Source: Corynebacterium jeikeium | GTDB lineage: Bacteria > Actinomycetota > Actinomycetes > Mycobacteriales > Mycobacteriaceae | Reading direction: 5' to 3' | Length of the DNA stretch: 64,000 bases | Assembly: GCF_000738175.1 (NCBI RefSeq) | Contig: NZ_JFCH01000059.1 | Coordinates: 1-64,000 of the forward strand | Shown here: piece after piece, positions 20,037 to 29,830 of the stretch | Position numbering within the stretch: the stretch's first letter is position 1 | Layout: each line of letters starts with the position of its first letter | Made by a program: the position numbers and the translations under genes | Notes under the pieces: model-generated | What the model was told of the DNA's origin: nothing | The model's input: the letters and a program-made list of their open reading frames with translations, nothing else | Database searches by the model: none

Positions 20037-21575
20037 GTGACACAGACGATTCAGACGCAAACGAGCGAGAACTCTGGCGCCGGTCGCACCTACGAAGTGC
20101 GCACCTTCGGCTGCCAGATGAACGTCCACGATTCCGAGCGACTGTCCGGCCTGCTGGAAGACTCCGGGTATGTGCCCGCACACGAGGGCGCCACGCCGGA
20201 CGTCGTGGTGTTCAACACCTGCGCCGTCCGCGAGAACGCGGACAAGCGCCTCTACGGAACCCTGGGTCAGATGAAGGCCATCAAGGACGAGCACCCCGGC
20301 ATGCAGATCGCCGTGGGCGGGTGCATGGCGCAGAAGGACAAGCAGACCGTGGTGGACAAGGCCCCATGGGTTGACGTGGTCTTCGGCACCCACAACTTAG
20401 GCTCGCTGCCCACGCTGCTGGAGCGCTCGGCGCACAACCACAAGGCAGAGGTGGAGATCTTCGACGCACTCGAGGAATTCCCCTCCGTACTTCCCGCCAA
20501 GCGCGAATCCGCCTACGCCGGCTGGGTTTCCGTCTCCGTTGGCTGCAACAACACCTGCACCTTCTGCATCGTGCCCTCGCTGCGCGGCAAGGAGCAGGAC
20601 CGCCGTCCCGGTGAGATCCTGGCTGAGGTCAAGGCGCTGGTAGACCAAGGCGTTAGTGAAGTCACGCTGCTCGGACAGAACGTTAACGCCTACGGCGTGA
20701 ACTTCGCCGACGAAACCCTCGAGCGCGACCGCACCGCATTCTCCAAGCTGCTGCGCGCCTGCGGGGAAATCGAAGGCCTGGAGCGCCTCCGCTTCACCAG
20801 CCCCCACCCGGCCGAGTTCACCGACGACGTGATCGACGCGATGGCGGAAACCCCTGCCGTGTGCCCGCAGCTGCACATGCCGCTGCAGTCCGGGTCGGAC
20901 AAGGTGCTGAAGGACATGAAGCGCTCCTACCGCTCCAAGAAGTTCCTGGCGATCCTCGACAAGGTGCGCGAGCGCATCCCGCACGCGGCGATCACCACCG
21001 ACATCATCGTCGGTTTCCCCGGCGAGACTGAGGAGGACTTCCAGGCGACGATGGACGTAGTGGAGAAGGCCCGCTTCGCCAGCGCCTTCACGTTCCAATA
21101 CTCGCCGCGCCCCGGAACTCCGGCTGCGGAGATGGAAAACCAGGTGCCCAAGGCCGTCGTGCAGGACCGCTACGAGCGTCTCCTCGCACTGCAGGAGCGC
21201 ATCAGCGAAGAGGAAAACCGCAAGCTCATCGGCACCACGCAGGAACTACTGGTGCAGGCCGACGGGCGTAAGAACGACCGCACCCACCGCCGCTCCGGCC
21301 GCTCCCGAGACGGTCGCCTCGTGCACTTCACGCCCGAAGGCGACATCCGGGCAGGTGACGTAGTGGAGGTTGTTATTACTGACGCCGCGCCGCACTTCCT
21401 TATCGCCGACGGCGGAGTCGCGAGCCACACGCGCACCCGGGCGGGGGACATGACAGAGTTGGGGGAGACCCCGACTACGGCGCCTGTGGGCGTCGGACTA
21501 GGAATGCCGAGCATAAAGAAGCCCGAGGCGACCGCGGCGGACGGATGCAGCACGGGAGGATGCGGCTGTGAGTAG
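20037..21575 (+). CDS. miaB: tRNA-2-methylthio-N6-dimethylallyladenosine synthase
   Basis: MiaB is a radical-SAM methylthiotransferase that modifies A37 of tRNAs already isopentenylated by MiaA (512 aa). The N-terminal UPF0004 domain has C26 ([13 protein letters not shown]) and further cysteines ([15 protein letters not shown]) for one Fe-S cluster. The radical-SAM motif CNNTCTFC lies around residues 170-177, and a TRAM domain follows. Unusually, the protein ends with a Cys-rich tail, CSTGGCGCE. miaA, its partner, is about 2 kb downstream. Confidence 0.95.
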   Translation: MTQTIQTQTSENSGAGRTYEVRTFGCQMNVHDSERLSGLLEDSGYVPAHEGATPDVVVFNTCAVRENADKRLYGTLGQMKAIKDEHPGMQIAVGGCMAQKDKQTVVDKAPWVDVVFGTHNLGSLPTLLERSAHNHKAEVEIFDALEEFPSVLPAKRESAYAGWVSVSVGCNNTCTFCIVPSLRGKEQDRRPGEILAEVKALVDQGVSEVTLLGQNVNAYGVNFADETLERDRTAFSKLLRACGEIEGLERLRFTSPHPAEFTDDVIDAMAETPAVCPQLHMPLQSGSDKVLKDMKRSYRSKKFLAILDKVRERIPHAAITTDIIVGFPGETEEDFQATMDVVEKARFASAFTFQYSPRPGTPAAEMENQVPKAVVQDRYERLLALQERISEEENRKLIGTTQELLVQADGRKNDRTHRRSGRSRDGRLVHFTPEGDIRAGDVVEVVITDAAPHFLIADGGVASHTRTRAGDMTELGETPTTAPVGVGLGMPSIKKPEATAADGCSTGGCGCE

Positions 21576-22299
21576 TGATAACAAGAGCGCCAAGAGCTCC
21601 GAACAGGAAGTCGCCGAAGACGCGCTGGCGCAGTACCGGGACGACCTCAGTGGCGCTGAGCGCAGGATTGCCGGGCGGGTGGTGCTGGGGCGCTACGTGC
21701 CGCTGATCGTATTCGGCTTCCTGGTTCCCCTCGTCATGATCTTCTTGCCGCACGCCGGCGACGTGCGCGGCTACGACGTGCTGTTTAACACCCAGGTGGC
21801 GCAGAGCGGCGCGACGGCTAAGCCAGAGACCATCTTTTCCTGGCTGCGCCTGACAGCGATTCTATTGTCCATCGGAACATTGGTTTCGAAATCGTGGATC
21901 GTGGCGTGGGTGAACTGGGCCTTTGCAGGTGTGGCCTGGTGGTACAACGTGTTTGCGATCTGGGTGCGCCAGACCCAGCCGCCGACGGAGTCGGGCGACG
22001 GTCCGGCCATCCCGCTGATGTTCAGCCTGGTGGGGCTAACGGTACTTTTCTATGCACTGTCCGCGGTGGTGTTCCAAAAGAATCCCCTGCAGCGAGCGCT
22101 GGCTGCGGCGCGGCGCGAGGAGGCACACCGCGACGAAGAATCCCGTCTGGCACAGCAGCGCTTGCGCACGGGCATCGAGGATCGCAAGGATGCGGAGATC
22201 GTGGATGACCGCCGCGCCCGAGCGAAGGCCCGCCGCGAGCGCAAGGCCGAGCTCGAGAAGCAGGAGAGCGAGACCGAGCAGGAGAACGAGGAGGACTAG
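21568..22299 (+). CDS. conserved actinobacterial membrane protein
   Basis: This 243-aa protein has four hydrophobic segments between residues about 45 and 175 and a highly charged C-terminal tail of Arg/Glu-rich helix (about 185-243), probably cytoplasmic. Its place after miaB resembles Rv2732c of M. tuberculosis. No catalytic motif is seen and the function is unknown. The GTG start overlaps the end of miaB by 8 nt, implying translational coupling. It converges with the DUF349 gene, sharing the bases CTAG between the two stop codons. Confidence 0.75.
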   Translation: MSSDNKSAKSSEQEVAEDALAQYRDDLSGAERRIAGRVVLGRYVPLIVFGFLVPLVMIFLPHAGDVRGYDVLFNTQVAQSGATAKPETIFSWLRLTAILLSIGTLVSKSWIVAWVNWAFAGVAWWYNVFAIWVRQTQPPTESGDGPAIPLMFSLVGLTVLFYALSAVVFQKNPLQRALAAARREEAHRDEESRLAQQRLRTGIEDRKDAEIVDDRRARAKARRERKAELEKQESETEQENEED

Positions 22300-23627
22300 C
22301 CCTCCACGGCGGCAGCGGCGGCGTCCGTCCACTCCTGCCACTGCGCCGCCTGGCCGCGTAGCTTCTCCGCCTTCGCGGACTTGCCCGCCTTCTCCGCGGC
22401 CTCGGCCTCGCGGTTGAACTGATCCACCTTCGCCTGGAACTGGGCCACGCGCGCCTGCGCCTCCGGGTCGGTGCGGCGCCACTCGGCATCCGCAGCCTCC
22501 TCCACGCGGGCTTCGATGGCCTTGATCTTGTCCTCGAATTCGCGCACACGACCGCGCGGGACGAAGCCGATCTGCTCCCACTTTTCCTGCAGCTCGTGCA
22601 GAACCTTGCGTGCCTTGTCCACTCCGTGCGCTTGTGGATCTACCTTGGGGGAGTACTCGTCGATGAGGGCCTGCTTGGCGTCCGCGTTGGCCTCGAACTC
22701 CTTGTCCCGCTCGGCGGAATCCGCCTTGCGGGCGGCGAAGAACACGTCCTGTGCCTTGCGGAACCGCTCCCACAGCTGGTCATCCACGTTGCGCGGTGCG
22801 CGGCCGGCAGCCTTCCACTGGCTCATCAGGTCGCGGTATTTAGCGCTGGTTGGCCCCCACTCGGTGGAATCCTGCAGTGCCTCGGCCTGCTCGATCAGCT
22901 CTTCCTTCTTCAGCCGCGCTCGCTCGCGGTTGCGGTCCAGCTCGTCGAAGTGCGCCTGGCGCTTGCGGTTGAACTCGGAGCGTGCCTTGGAGAAGCGCTT
23001 CCACAGCTCGTCGTCGGTGGAACGCTCCACCCCCTTGATGCCGCGCCACTGCTCGACGATCGCGCGGATGCGCTCGCCGGAGCGCTTCCAGTTCAGCGTG
23101 GACGGGTCGGCGGCGGCGATGCTTTCGACCTCGCCCAGCAGCTCTTCCTTCTGTGCCAGTGCGGAATCGCGACGCTCCTGCTTGGCCTCCGCGACCTGCT
23201 TCTCGGCAGTCTGGGTGCGTTGCGTAATTTTTTCGAGGCGGGCATCCAAGGCGGCGATGTCGCCGATGACGGCTGCAGTGGAAAGGGAATCCTGCAGGAT
23301 CTTCGCGTCGTGACGGATGGTCTGAGCCTGCTCCGGGTGGCTCTTCAGACGCGCCTCGAGCATTTGCACCTCAGTGCTGAGGTCGTCGTAGCGGGCGCCG
23401 AAGTGCTTCAGCCCCTCTTCCGGAGTACCGGCCTTGAACTCGCCGATCTGACGCTCGTCGTCGGCGGTCTTCAACCATGCCACGCCGTCCGCATCCACGC
23501 GGCCGAACTTCGCGGGGTCGTTCTTGGGGATGCTGACACCCCCGGGCTGCACTCCCTTCAGCCCGGGCTTGGGCCCCGGCTTCGGGCCGGGCTTCGGGAC
23601 CGGACGAGGATTCGTGGGATCAGTCAT
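22296..23627 (-). CDS. DUF349 domain-containing coiled-coil protein
   Basis: This 443-aa protein has a Pro/Lys-rich N terminus (PKPGPKPGPKPG) followed by several tandem DUF349 repeats of about 70 residues. Each repeat is helical, with recurring W-R and LWKRFSKARSEFNRKR / LWERFRKAQDVFFAARK motifs. Actinobacterial homologues occur near miaA/miaB (Rv2731). The function is unknown. An AGGAG lies about 8 nt before the ATG. The gene is divergent from miaA. Confidence 0.85.
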   Translation of the reverse strand: MTDPTNPRPVPKPGPKPGPKPGLKGVQPGGVSIPKNDPAKFGRVDADGVAWLKTADDERQIGEFKAGTPEEGLKHFGARYDDLSTEVQMLEARLKSHPEQAQTIRHDAKILQDSLSTAAVIGDIAALDARLEKITQRTQTAEKQVAEAKQERRDSALAQKEELLGEVESIAAADPSTLNWKRSGERIRAIVEQWRGIKGVERSTDDELWKRFSKARSEFNRKRQAHFDELDRNRERARLKKEELIEQAEALQDSTEWGPTSAKYRDLMSQWKAAGRAPRNVDDQLWERFRKAQDVFFAARKADSAERDKEFEANADAKQALIDEYSPKVDPQAHGVDKARKVLHELQEKWEQIGFVPRGRVREFEDKIKAIEARVEEAADAEWRRTDPEAQARVAQFQAKVDQFNREAEAAEKAGKSAKAEKLRGQAAQWQEWTDAAAAAVEG

Positions 23628-23718
23628 TGCGGGTACTCCTACCTAAAACCAAAACATGCCAATCGCCTTATACGCCTTGTATAGGGCAATGCAGTAATTA
23701 TTACACCAGCCGCACCGC

Positions 23719-23732
23719 TAGACTGGGTTTCT
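23719..23732 (+). promoter_or_regulatory. miaA -10 element, leaderless type
   Basis: TAGACT (23719-23724) ends 8 nt before ATG 23733. No ribosome-binding site lies between. Confidence 0.5.
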
Positions 23733-24665
23733 ATGAGTTCTTCCACTGAGATCCGCCCGATCGCAGTCGTTGGCCCTACCGCCTCTGGCAAGACGGCGAT
23801 CTCCCTGGAGCTGGCCAAGCGGCTGGACGGGGAGGTGGTGAACATCGATTCCATGCAGCTGTACCGCGGCATGGATATCGGCACGGCGAAGGTTCCGCCG
23901 GATCAGCGGCAGGGGATCCCGCACCATCAGCTGGATATTTGGCCGGTGACCAAGCCCGCGAGTGTCGCGGAGTACCGCGCGGGGGCGATCGAGACGGTGG
24001 AGAAAGTTTTTTCCAGGGGCAAAACGCCCATCATCGTCGGCGGTTCCATGATGTACATCCAGGCATTGGTCGACGAGTGGGACTTTCCGCCCACGGATCC
24101 GGTGGTGCGCGAGAAGTGGCAGCGCGAGCTCGACACCCGCGGGGTGGCCGCCATGCATCAGTACCTGGCGACGATCGACCCCGAGGCTGCTCGCATCATT
24201 GAGGACAACGACCCGCGCCGTACCGTTCGCGCCCTCGAAGTCATAGAGCTGACCGGTAAGCCTTTTGCGGCTTCGCAACCACCGAAGAACTCTACGCCCC
24301 GCTGGAATATGCGCCTGCTGGGGCTTAACGCGCCCGCCGAGTGGCTTAACCCCCGCATCGAGCTCCGCGTGCGCCAGATGTTCGACCAAGGCCTAGTCGA
24401 GGAGGTGCGGGCTCTGGTTGCCGATGGCCTGGTCCGCGAGTCTACCGCCGGCCAGGCGATCGGGTATGCGCAGGTGCTGGATTATTTCGCGGGCGAACTC
24501 ACCTTTGAGGAAGCTGTGGATCGCACCATCACCGGCACCCGTCGCTATGCTCGACGGCAGCGTTCCTGGTTCCGCAGGGATAAGCGCATTATTTGGATTG
24601 ACGCCAACTCACCCGACCCGGCCCGCGCGGCAACGGAAGCGCTAGGGATTGGCAGCCAGCAGTAA
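23733..24665 (+). CDS. miaA: tRNA dimethylallyltransferase
   Basis: MiaA transfers the isopentenyl group from DMAPP to A37 of tRNAs reading UNN codons (310 aa). The P-loop GPTASGKT is at residues 14-21. DSMQLYRGMDIGTAK (34-48) is the MiaA signature containing the catalytic Asp, and GGSMMYIQAL follows. The C-terminal helix with TRRYARRQRSWFRRD binds tRNA. The product is the substrate of MiaB. dapF begins 18 nt after the stop. Confidence 0.96.
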   Translation: MSSSTEIRPIAVVGPTASGKTAISLELAKRLDGEVVNIDSMQLYRGMDIGTAKVPPDQRQGIPHHQLDIWPVTKPASVAEYRAGAIETVEKVFSRGKTPIIVGGSMMYIQALVDEWDFPPTDPVVREKWQRELDTRGVAAMHQYLATIDPEAARIIEDNDPRRTVRALEVIELTGKPFAASQPPKNSTPRWNMRLLGLNAPAEWLNPRIELRVRQMFDQGLVEEVRALVADGLVRESTAGQAIGYAQVLDYFAGELTFEEAVDRTITGTRRYARRQRSWFRRDKRIIWIDANSPDPARAATEALGIGSQQ

Positions 24666-24683
24666 ATAGAGGGAGTGCTCAGC

Positions 24684-25550
24684 ATGATCGATTTCATTAA
24701 GGCTCACGGCACGGAGAACGACTTCGTTATCCTGATGGACGAGGCGACCCAGGTGAACCTCACTGAGGATCGCGTGCGACACCTCGCAGACCGGCGGGCC
24801 GGGATCGGCGGCGACGGGGTGATTCGCATCGCCACCGGTGACGCCCTGGTGAGCGCGGGCGTGCTGACCGAACTTCCTGCGGGCGTGCACGGTGACGAAT
24901 GGTTCATGGACTACCGCAACGCCGACGGCTCCCTGGCTGAGATGTGCGGCAACGGCGTGCGCGCCTTCGCCCACGTGCTGTGCCGACAAGGGAAAGTTAC
25001 CGTTGGCGAACAGTTCGGCATTGGCACCCGGGCGGGCCGCAAGCTGGTGAAAGTGCACGAACTGAGTGGAGAAAACCAGGAACACGCGATCGTGAGCGTG
25101 GAGATGGGCACCCCGGAAGTGTTGGGTGTATCTACCGCACAGGTGGGCGACATGAAGGTCGCGGGGCTAGGCGTGGATATGGGCAACCCGCACCTAGCCG
25201 CGGTGGTACCCAACCTCACGGCGCTGGAGCTGCAGAAGCTGCCGATCGATCAGCAGGTGCAGTTCGACCCGGAGTTCTTCCCGGCAGGGGTCAACCTGGA
25301 GGTACTCACACCCCTGGACGATGCGGGTGCGGTGCACATGCGCGTCCACGAGCGCGGCGTGGGGGAGACTCGCTCTTGCGGCACCGGCACTGTCGCCGCC
25401 GCTGTTTCTGCCCTTGCTGACGCCGAATTGGCCACAGGCACCGTCACCGTGCACGTTCCAGGGGGAGCCGTGCAGGTGGAGATCTCCGAGGACGGCTCGG
25501 TACTCCGCGGCCCCTCGGCGATCGTGTCCTGGGGAAAGACTGTGCTTTAG
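24684..25550 (+). CDS. dapF: diaminopimelate epimerase
   Basis: DapF interconverts LL- and meso-diaminopimelate for peptidoglycan and lysine (288 aa). The catalytic cysteine pair is visible: [13 protein letters not shown] (around residue 87) and [13 protein letters not shown] (around 230). HGTENDFV near the N terminus is also typical. I chose ATG 24684, preceded by GAGGGAG at 9-nt spacing; a GTG nine bases earlier is in frame. The stop is interlocked with that of the convergent downstream gene (TTAG). Confidence 0.95.
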   Translation: MIDFIKAHGTENDFVILMDEATQVNLTEDRVRHLADRRAGIGGDGVIRIATGDALVSAGVLTELPAGVHGDEWFMDYRNADGSLAEMCGNGVRAFAHVLCRQGKVTVGEQFGIGTRAGRKLVKVHELSGENQEHAIVSVEMGTPEVLGVSTAQVGDMKVAGLGVDMGNPHLAAVVPNLTALELQKLPIDQQVQFDPEFFPAGVNLEVLTPLDDAGAVHMRVHERGVGETRSCGTGTVAAAVSALADAELATGTVTVHVPGGAVQVEISEDGSVLRGPSAIVSWGKTVL

Positions 25551-26326
25551 TGACCCCCGCAGCCGCAGCTGCCGGAGCCGCAGGCGCCGCCGCAGCCAGC
25601 GGAATCCACGGTGCTAGCAGTGAACTGCACGGTACCGGCCACGATCAACGGAGCATCGGACTGTGCGAGCTCCTCGTCGACCGCATCCTCGGGTAGAACT
25701 ACCGTGAACTCGAAGGGAGAGGTCACGCTCGCGGTCCAGAACTTCTGCCCCGTTAGAGCGTTGACCTTGCGGGACCAGCCGGAGGCCTCCACTGCGATCT
25801 CCGCGGTGGCATGCGGGGCAGTGGCAGGAGAGTTGATATCCTGCAAACCGCTCGAATTGACCACGCCGACCTTCAGGCCGCCGTCCTTGGCGAACTCAGT
25901 GGAGTCCCCATATACGTGCACGGAGTTGGCCAGAGCCCCAACGTGGAACTGGTGGTACTCCAACGAGGGGGCGTCCACAAGCAAAGGGCCTTGAGCGATG
26001 GTGGCGGTGAGGGAGGCAATCGTCGGTGCCTGCTGGCCGGAGATCTGCAGCATCGGGCTGTCGTCCACTACATCGAGCACGCCGATGATGTCGTTCAGCA
26101 TCGACAGATGCGCCGTGGCGGGCACTCCGCCGGTGTAGCTGGCGAAGGAGCCGAAGGGCTCGACGGCGAGCACAACCATGCGGGCGCCCGAGGGATCGTC
26201 GAACTGCAGAACCTGGCCGCCACGGACCTCACCCGACACGCCCAGGTTGCCGGAGCTATAGGCTGCCTCGAGAGCCTGCTGCCACTTGGGGAAATCCATA
26301 CCAATGCTGCGGAGTTCAGGAATCAT
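25547..26326 (-). CDS. unknown protein with Cys/Gly-rich C terminus
   Basis: I do not recognise this 259-aa protein. It has no signal peptide or clear membrane helix, and it reads as a soluble beta-rich fold with short motifs such as [19 protein letters not shown] near the N terminus. The last 18 residues contain four Cys and a terminal His ([15 protein letters not shown]), which suggests metal binding. The start was set at ATG 26326, because a TAGAGT -10 (26334-26339) ends 7 nt before it; an upstream GTG would overlap the promoter. It lies between dapF and hflX. Confidence 0.7.
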   Translation of the reverse strand: MIPELRSIGMDFPKWQQALEAAYSSGNLGVSGEVRGGQVLQFDDPSGARMVVLAVEPFGSFASYTGGVPATAHLSMLNDIIGVLDVVDDSPMLQISGQQAPTIASLTATIAQGPLLVDAPSLEYHQFHVGALANSVHVYGDSTEFAKDGGLKVGVVNSSGLQDINSPATAPHATAEIAVEASGWSRKVNALTGQKFWTASVTSPFEFTVVLPEDAVDEELAQSDAPLIVAGTVQFTASTVDSAGCGGACGSGSCGCGGH

Positions 26327-26394
26327 GCCCACCACTCTAGTCCGCTGCACCAAATTTCCTATTTACCGCCCCTGACAGGTAAAAATAGAGCGTA

Positions 26395-27849
26395 ATGACG
26401 GAAAAGACGGATAAAACCGAACACACTACACACCTTTATGATTCGCACGCGGCGCCCACGGTCGGCGAACTCGATCTGGAGGAGCGCTCGAGCCTCCGAC
26501 GGCTGTCCCGCGGAGTAAATACCTACACAGACGAGCAGTCCGACGGCTACGACGTTGAGTACCGCAAGCTGAGGCTGGAGAAGGTCGTGCTGGTCGGCGT
26601 GTGGACCACCGGGACGATCGCGCAGGTGGAGGCGAGCCTGGAGGAACTGCGAGCCCTAGCCGAAACCGCAGGCTCCGAGGTGGCAGAGATGCTCTACCAG
26701 CGGCGCGACAAACCGGATTCCGGCACCTACATCGGCCGCGGCAAGGTCGAGGAGCTGAAGTCCGTGGTGCAAGAAACCGGGGCAGATACGGTGGTCTGCG
26801 ACGGTGAGCTGAGCCCGGGCCAGATGATCGCACTGGAGAAGGCACTGGATGTCAAGGTGATCGACCGAACCATGCTGATTCTGGATATCTTCGCCCAGCA
26901 CGCGAAGTCCAAGGAGGGCAAGGCGCAGGTCTCGCTCGCGCAGATGGAGTACCTCATCACGCGCGTGCGCGGTTGGGGTAGTGCGCTGTCCCGACAGGCC
27001 GGCGGTCGCGCGGGGTCCAACGGCGGCGTGGGTCTGCGCGGACCTGGCGAGACGAAGATCGAGGCGGATCGCCGCCGCCTGCGCTCCGACATGGCGAAGC
27101 TGCGTAAGGAGATCGCGGCGATGAAGACCTCTCGCGAGGTCAAGCGTGAACGGCGTGATGCCTCGGCTATTCCCCAGATCGTGATTGCGGGCTACACGAA
27201 CGCGGGCAAATCCTCCCTAATTAACGCGCTGACGGGAGCGGGTGTGCTCGTTGAGGACGCCTTGTTCGCCACCCTGGATCCGACAACGCGCCGCGCGAGC
27301 CTGGCGGACGGTCGCACGGTGGTGTTCAGCGACACGGTGGGCTTCGTCCGGCACCTGCCTACGCAGCTGGTGGAGGCCTTCCGTTCCACTCTGGAGGAAG
27401 TCCTGGCCGCCGATGTGGTGCTGCACGTTGTGGATGGCTCCGACCCGTTCCCGCTAGAGCAGATCAAGGCGGTAAATACCGTGATCGGTGGCATCGTGGA
27501 GGAATCCGGGCAGGAAGCGCCACCGGAGATTCTGGTGATCAACAAGATCGATACCGCCGACCCGCTAGTGCTGGCGGAGCTGCGCCACCGCATACCGGAT
27601 GCCGTGTACGTGTCCGCGAAGACGGGGGAGGGCATTCCGGAATTGGAGGCCCAGCTGGAGTTGTTCCTCAACTCGCTGGATTCTCACGTGACCCTGCACG
27701 TTCCGTTTGACCGCGGCGATCTGGTGGCGAAGGTTCACGAGCTGGGAACAGTGATTGCGGAGGACTACGACGCGGATGGAACTCGCCTGGATGTGCGTCT
27801 ACCGAAGGTGGTTGCGGCGGAGCTGGAGGAGTTTGTCGTAACTGAGTAA
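26395..27849 (+). CDS. hflX: ribosome-associated GTPase HflX
   Basis: HflX is an Obg-HflX GTPase that splits stalled ribosomes, notably under heat stress (484 aa). The N-terminal HflX domain includes YIGRGKVEELK, followed by a glycine-rich GGVGLRGPGETKIEADRR linker. The G domain follows: G1 GYTNAGKSS at about 266-274, G3 DTVGF and G4 NKID. The ATG is 68 nt from the divergent Cys-tailed gene. The 3' end overlaps the end of the convergent sugR by about 50 nt. Confidence 0.94.
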   Translation: MTEKTDKTEHTTHLYDSHAAPTVGELDLEERSSLRRLSRGVNTYTDEQSDGYDVEYRKLRLEKVVLVGVWTTGTIAQVEASLEELRALAETAGSEVAEMLYQRRDKPDSGTYIGRGKVEELKSVVQETGADTVVCDGELSPGQMIALEKALDVKVIDRTMLILDIFAQHAKSKEGKAQVSLAQMEYLITRVRGWGSALSRQAGGRAGSNGGVGLRGPGETKIEADRRRLRSDMAKLRKEIAAMKTSREVKRERRDASAIPQIVIAGYTNAGKSSLINALTGAGVLVEDALFATLDPTTRRASLADGRTVVFSDTVGFVRHLPTQLVEAFRSTLEEVLAADVVLHVVDGSDPFPLEQIKAVNTVIGGIVEESGQEAPPEILVINKIDTADPLVLAELRHRIPDAVYVSAKTGEGIPELEAQLELFLNSLDSHVTLHVPFDRGDLVAKVHELGTVIAEDYDADGTRLDVRLPKVVAAELEEFVVTE

Positions 27850-28647
27850 CCAGTCGGCAAAGGTGACGTCGATGCCTAAGTTTCTTAGTTCGTTGACGTA
27901 GGGCTCGGGGGCGCCGCGGTCGGTGACGATGGCAGCGATGTCATCGATGCTGGCGAAGCTCACGAGGTAGTCGAGGCCGAACTTGGTGGAATCACACAGG
28001 GCGACTACCGAGTCGGAATTGGCGACCATGGCGCGCTTGATGGCCCCCTCTTGAGCATCTGGAGTGGATAGGCCGTGGTCAATTGTGAGCGCGTTGGTGC
28101 CGATGAAGGACACGTCCGCATGTAGTACGCCGAGCGCTCGGGTGGCTAGGTCGCCGACGACAGCCTGGGAAGCCGCCCGGACGTGCCCGCCGATCAGCTG
28201 GACATCGCAGCGCGAGGATTCCGCCAGGGTAGTGGCGATGAACAACGAGTTCGTGACGATGTTCAACTTCGGCGCCATGAGTTTCGGGTCGTTCGTTGCG
28301 TTGGCTTCCGCGATTGCTTCGGCGAATACGCCGGTGGTGGTGCCCGCGTCGATGAAGATGGTGCCAGAGGGCGGCAGCAGTTTCACCGCTGCCCGGGCGA
28401 TGGCGCGCTTGGCCCCGAGAGCGGCCTTTGACCTGGTTGCGAGGGTGGTGAAGTCGGTACGGAAGTTCTGTACGGGTACGGCGCCGCCGTGGACGCGGAA
28501 GAGCTCGCCGCCGTCGTCGAGGATCGCCAGGTCGCGGCGAATTGTTTCTGCGGTGACGCCGAACTTCTCCGCCAGTTCATTCACAGTTACTCTGCCGTGA
28601 ATGGCGGTGAGGGAGAGTATCTGACGGCGCCGTTCTGCTGATTCCAT
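27799..28647 (-). CDS. sugR: DeoR-family transcriptional regulator SugR
   Basis: This is a DeoR-type regulator (282 aa) closely matching C. glutamicum SugR, which represses PTS and glycolytic genes and responds to sugar phosphates. The HTH GRVTVNELAEKFGVTAETIRRDL is at about 17-39, and the sugar-phosphate-binding core contains FIDAGTTTGVFAEAI and FIGTNALTIDHGLST. The ATG at 28647 lies 7 nt after TAAAGT (28655-28660). The C terminus is longer than I expect, by roughly 15-20 residues (DWLLSYDKLLQLRRNHLR), and overlaps the 3' end of hflX. The fruK/ptsF genes expected beside sugR are absent. Confidence 0.85.
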   Translation of the reverse strand: MESAERRRQILSLTAIHGRVTVNELAEKFGVTAETIRRDLAILDDGGELFRVHGGAVPVQNFRTDFTTLATRSKAALGAKRAIARAAVKLLPPSGTIFIDAGTTTGVFAEAIAEANATNDPKLMAPKLNIVTNSLFIATTLAESSRCDVQLIGGHVRAASQAVVGDLATRALGVLHADVSFIGTNALTIDHGLSTPDAQEGAIKRAMVANSDSVVALCDSTKFGLDYLVSFASIDDIAAIVTDRGAPEPYVNELRNLGIDVTFADWLLSYDKLLQLRRNHLR

Positions 28648-28707
28648 AGGCGTCACTTTAGTTGCTTGCGGGCGGGAAACGGCGGCGTCAGAACCAATGG
28701 GGGGAAC

Positions 28708-29508
28708 CTAGATCTTGCGCAGGACCGCGGCGACCTTGCCCAGGATCGTCGCTTCCTCGGCGGGAATGGGCTCGAACAGCGGATTATGGGGGATCAGCCA
28801 GAGGCCGTCGGAATCCTTTTGGAACTCCTTGACCGTGGCCTCGCCGTCGATCATTGCCGCCACGAAGTCGCCGAACTCGGCGACAGACTGCGAGCGAACT
28901 ACTACCCAGTCGCCGTTGAAAATGCCCGCGTCGTGCATCGATTCGCCCACGACCTGGAGGAGGAAGAGCTCGCCATTGCCCACCAGTTCCTGGGGGAGGG
29001 GGAAGTGAGCTTCAACGTTCTGCTCCGCGAGAATCGGGGCGCCGGCCGCGATCTGGCCGACGACCGGAACGTAGGTTGCCTCCGGCATGATCTCGCCGTC
29101 GGGAGTCGGCTCCGGAGCCGAAGCGTTGGCCTTGGGCTTGTTGGTGGTGTTCTTCGTGCCCTCGCTGCCTAGCTGGCCACCGTCGAACGCCCGCACGTCG
29201 ACGGCGCGGGGGCGCTTGCCATCACGGCGAAGATAGCCGCGCTTCTCGAGCTGGGTGAGGTGGTAGGAGACCGAAGACGTGGAATGCAGCCCCACAGCAT
29301 CCGCAATCTCTCGGATGCTCGGTGGATAGCCACGGATAACCGTTGAATCCTTAATGACCTCCAGAATGCGGCGCTGACGGGTACTCAAGGCAGGCTTCTG
29401 GCCGTCCTTCTGGGCCTGTTTCTCCGCACGCTTGTCTGCTTCCGACTTCGGCGGACGCCCAAGTCGCGGGCGCGGTGTGGGGCTATCGGTGGAATCGTCG
29501 GTGCTCAC
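28708..29508 (-). CDS. lexA: SOS repressor LexA
   Basis: LexA represses the SOS regulon and cleaves itself when RecA filaments form (266 aa). An N-terminal charged extension of about 38 residues precedes the winged HTH ([33 protein letters not shown]). The cleavage site is A155-G156 in GQIAAGAP, the catalytic serine S190 in GESMHDAGI and the lysine K227 in ATVKEF. The GTG start has GAGG upstream. It is divergent from divS and 52 nt upstream of sugR on the same strand. Confidence 0.96.
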   Translation of the reverse strand: MSTDDSTDSPTPRPRLGRPPKSEADKRAEKQAQKDGQKPALSTRQRRILEVIKDSTVIRGYPPSIREIADAVGLHSTSSVSYHLTQLEKRGYLRRDGKRPRAVDVRAFDGGQLGSEGTKNTTNKPKANASAPEPTPDGEIMPEATYVPVVGQIAAGAPILAEQNVEAHFPLPQELVGNGELFLLQVVGESMHDAGIFNGDWVVVRSQSVAEFGDFVAAMIDGEATVKEFQKDSDGLWLIPHNPLFEPIPAEEATILGKVAAVLRKI

Positions 29509-29830
29509 GGGATCTACCTCATTCGGTATTCGGTGTTGATTCGGTACTGGGCATTAGCTGTTCGCTTTAGCTGTCTCCACTGACTTTACCCGATAGAAAG
29601 AGAATTTCTAGTGTGTGTGTTCGAAAAATATGAAGTTCCGCTAGACGTGTTCGAACAAGCGTGCTAAATTTCTGAACGTGAGTGGAATTAGAACACCTGA
29701 TCTAGTGTTCTAATAATTAGTCACAACCTGTCTGGCGCGGATGGTTCACTGTGAACCACAGCGAAGGAAGCTTTGTGCACTACCTCAAAGGTGGTGCCAG
29801 TGCACTGCCAACACACTAAGGAGTAAAGAT
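29509..29830. promoter_or_regulatory. lexA-divS divergent control region
   Basis: This 322-nt gap has no gene but dense structure. A weak LexA-like element, TCGAACAAGCGTGCTA, lies at 29651-29666, next to a possible divS -10 TAAATT (29665-29670). A perfect 10-bp inverted repeat, ATTAGAACAC-N8-GTGTTCTAAT, spans 29687-29714. A 15-bp palindrome GGTTCACTGTGAACC lies at 29743-29757, and a hairpin GTGCACT/AGTGCAC spans 29775-29805 in the divS leader. On the minus strand TAAAGT or TAGAAATT-like sequences near 29580-29612 may serve lexA. Only the LexA element has a known counterpart. Confidence 0.6.

Noticed and set aside
22596..23684. 362-codon frame antisense to the DUF349 gene
   Set aside because: It is a shadow of the helical repeat gene. 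The Leu-rich translation comes from the Gln/Glu/Arg codons of the real strand.
29687..29714. SOS box assignment for the inverted repeat
   Set aside because: The half-sites AGAACAC/GTGTTCT are too far apart for LexA and lack the TCGAAC half-site.
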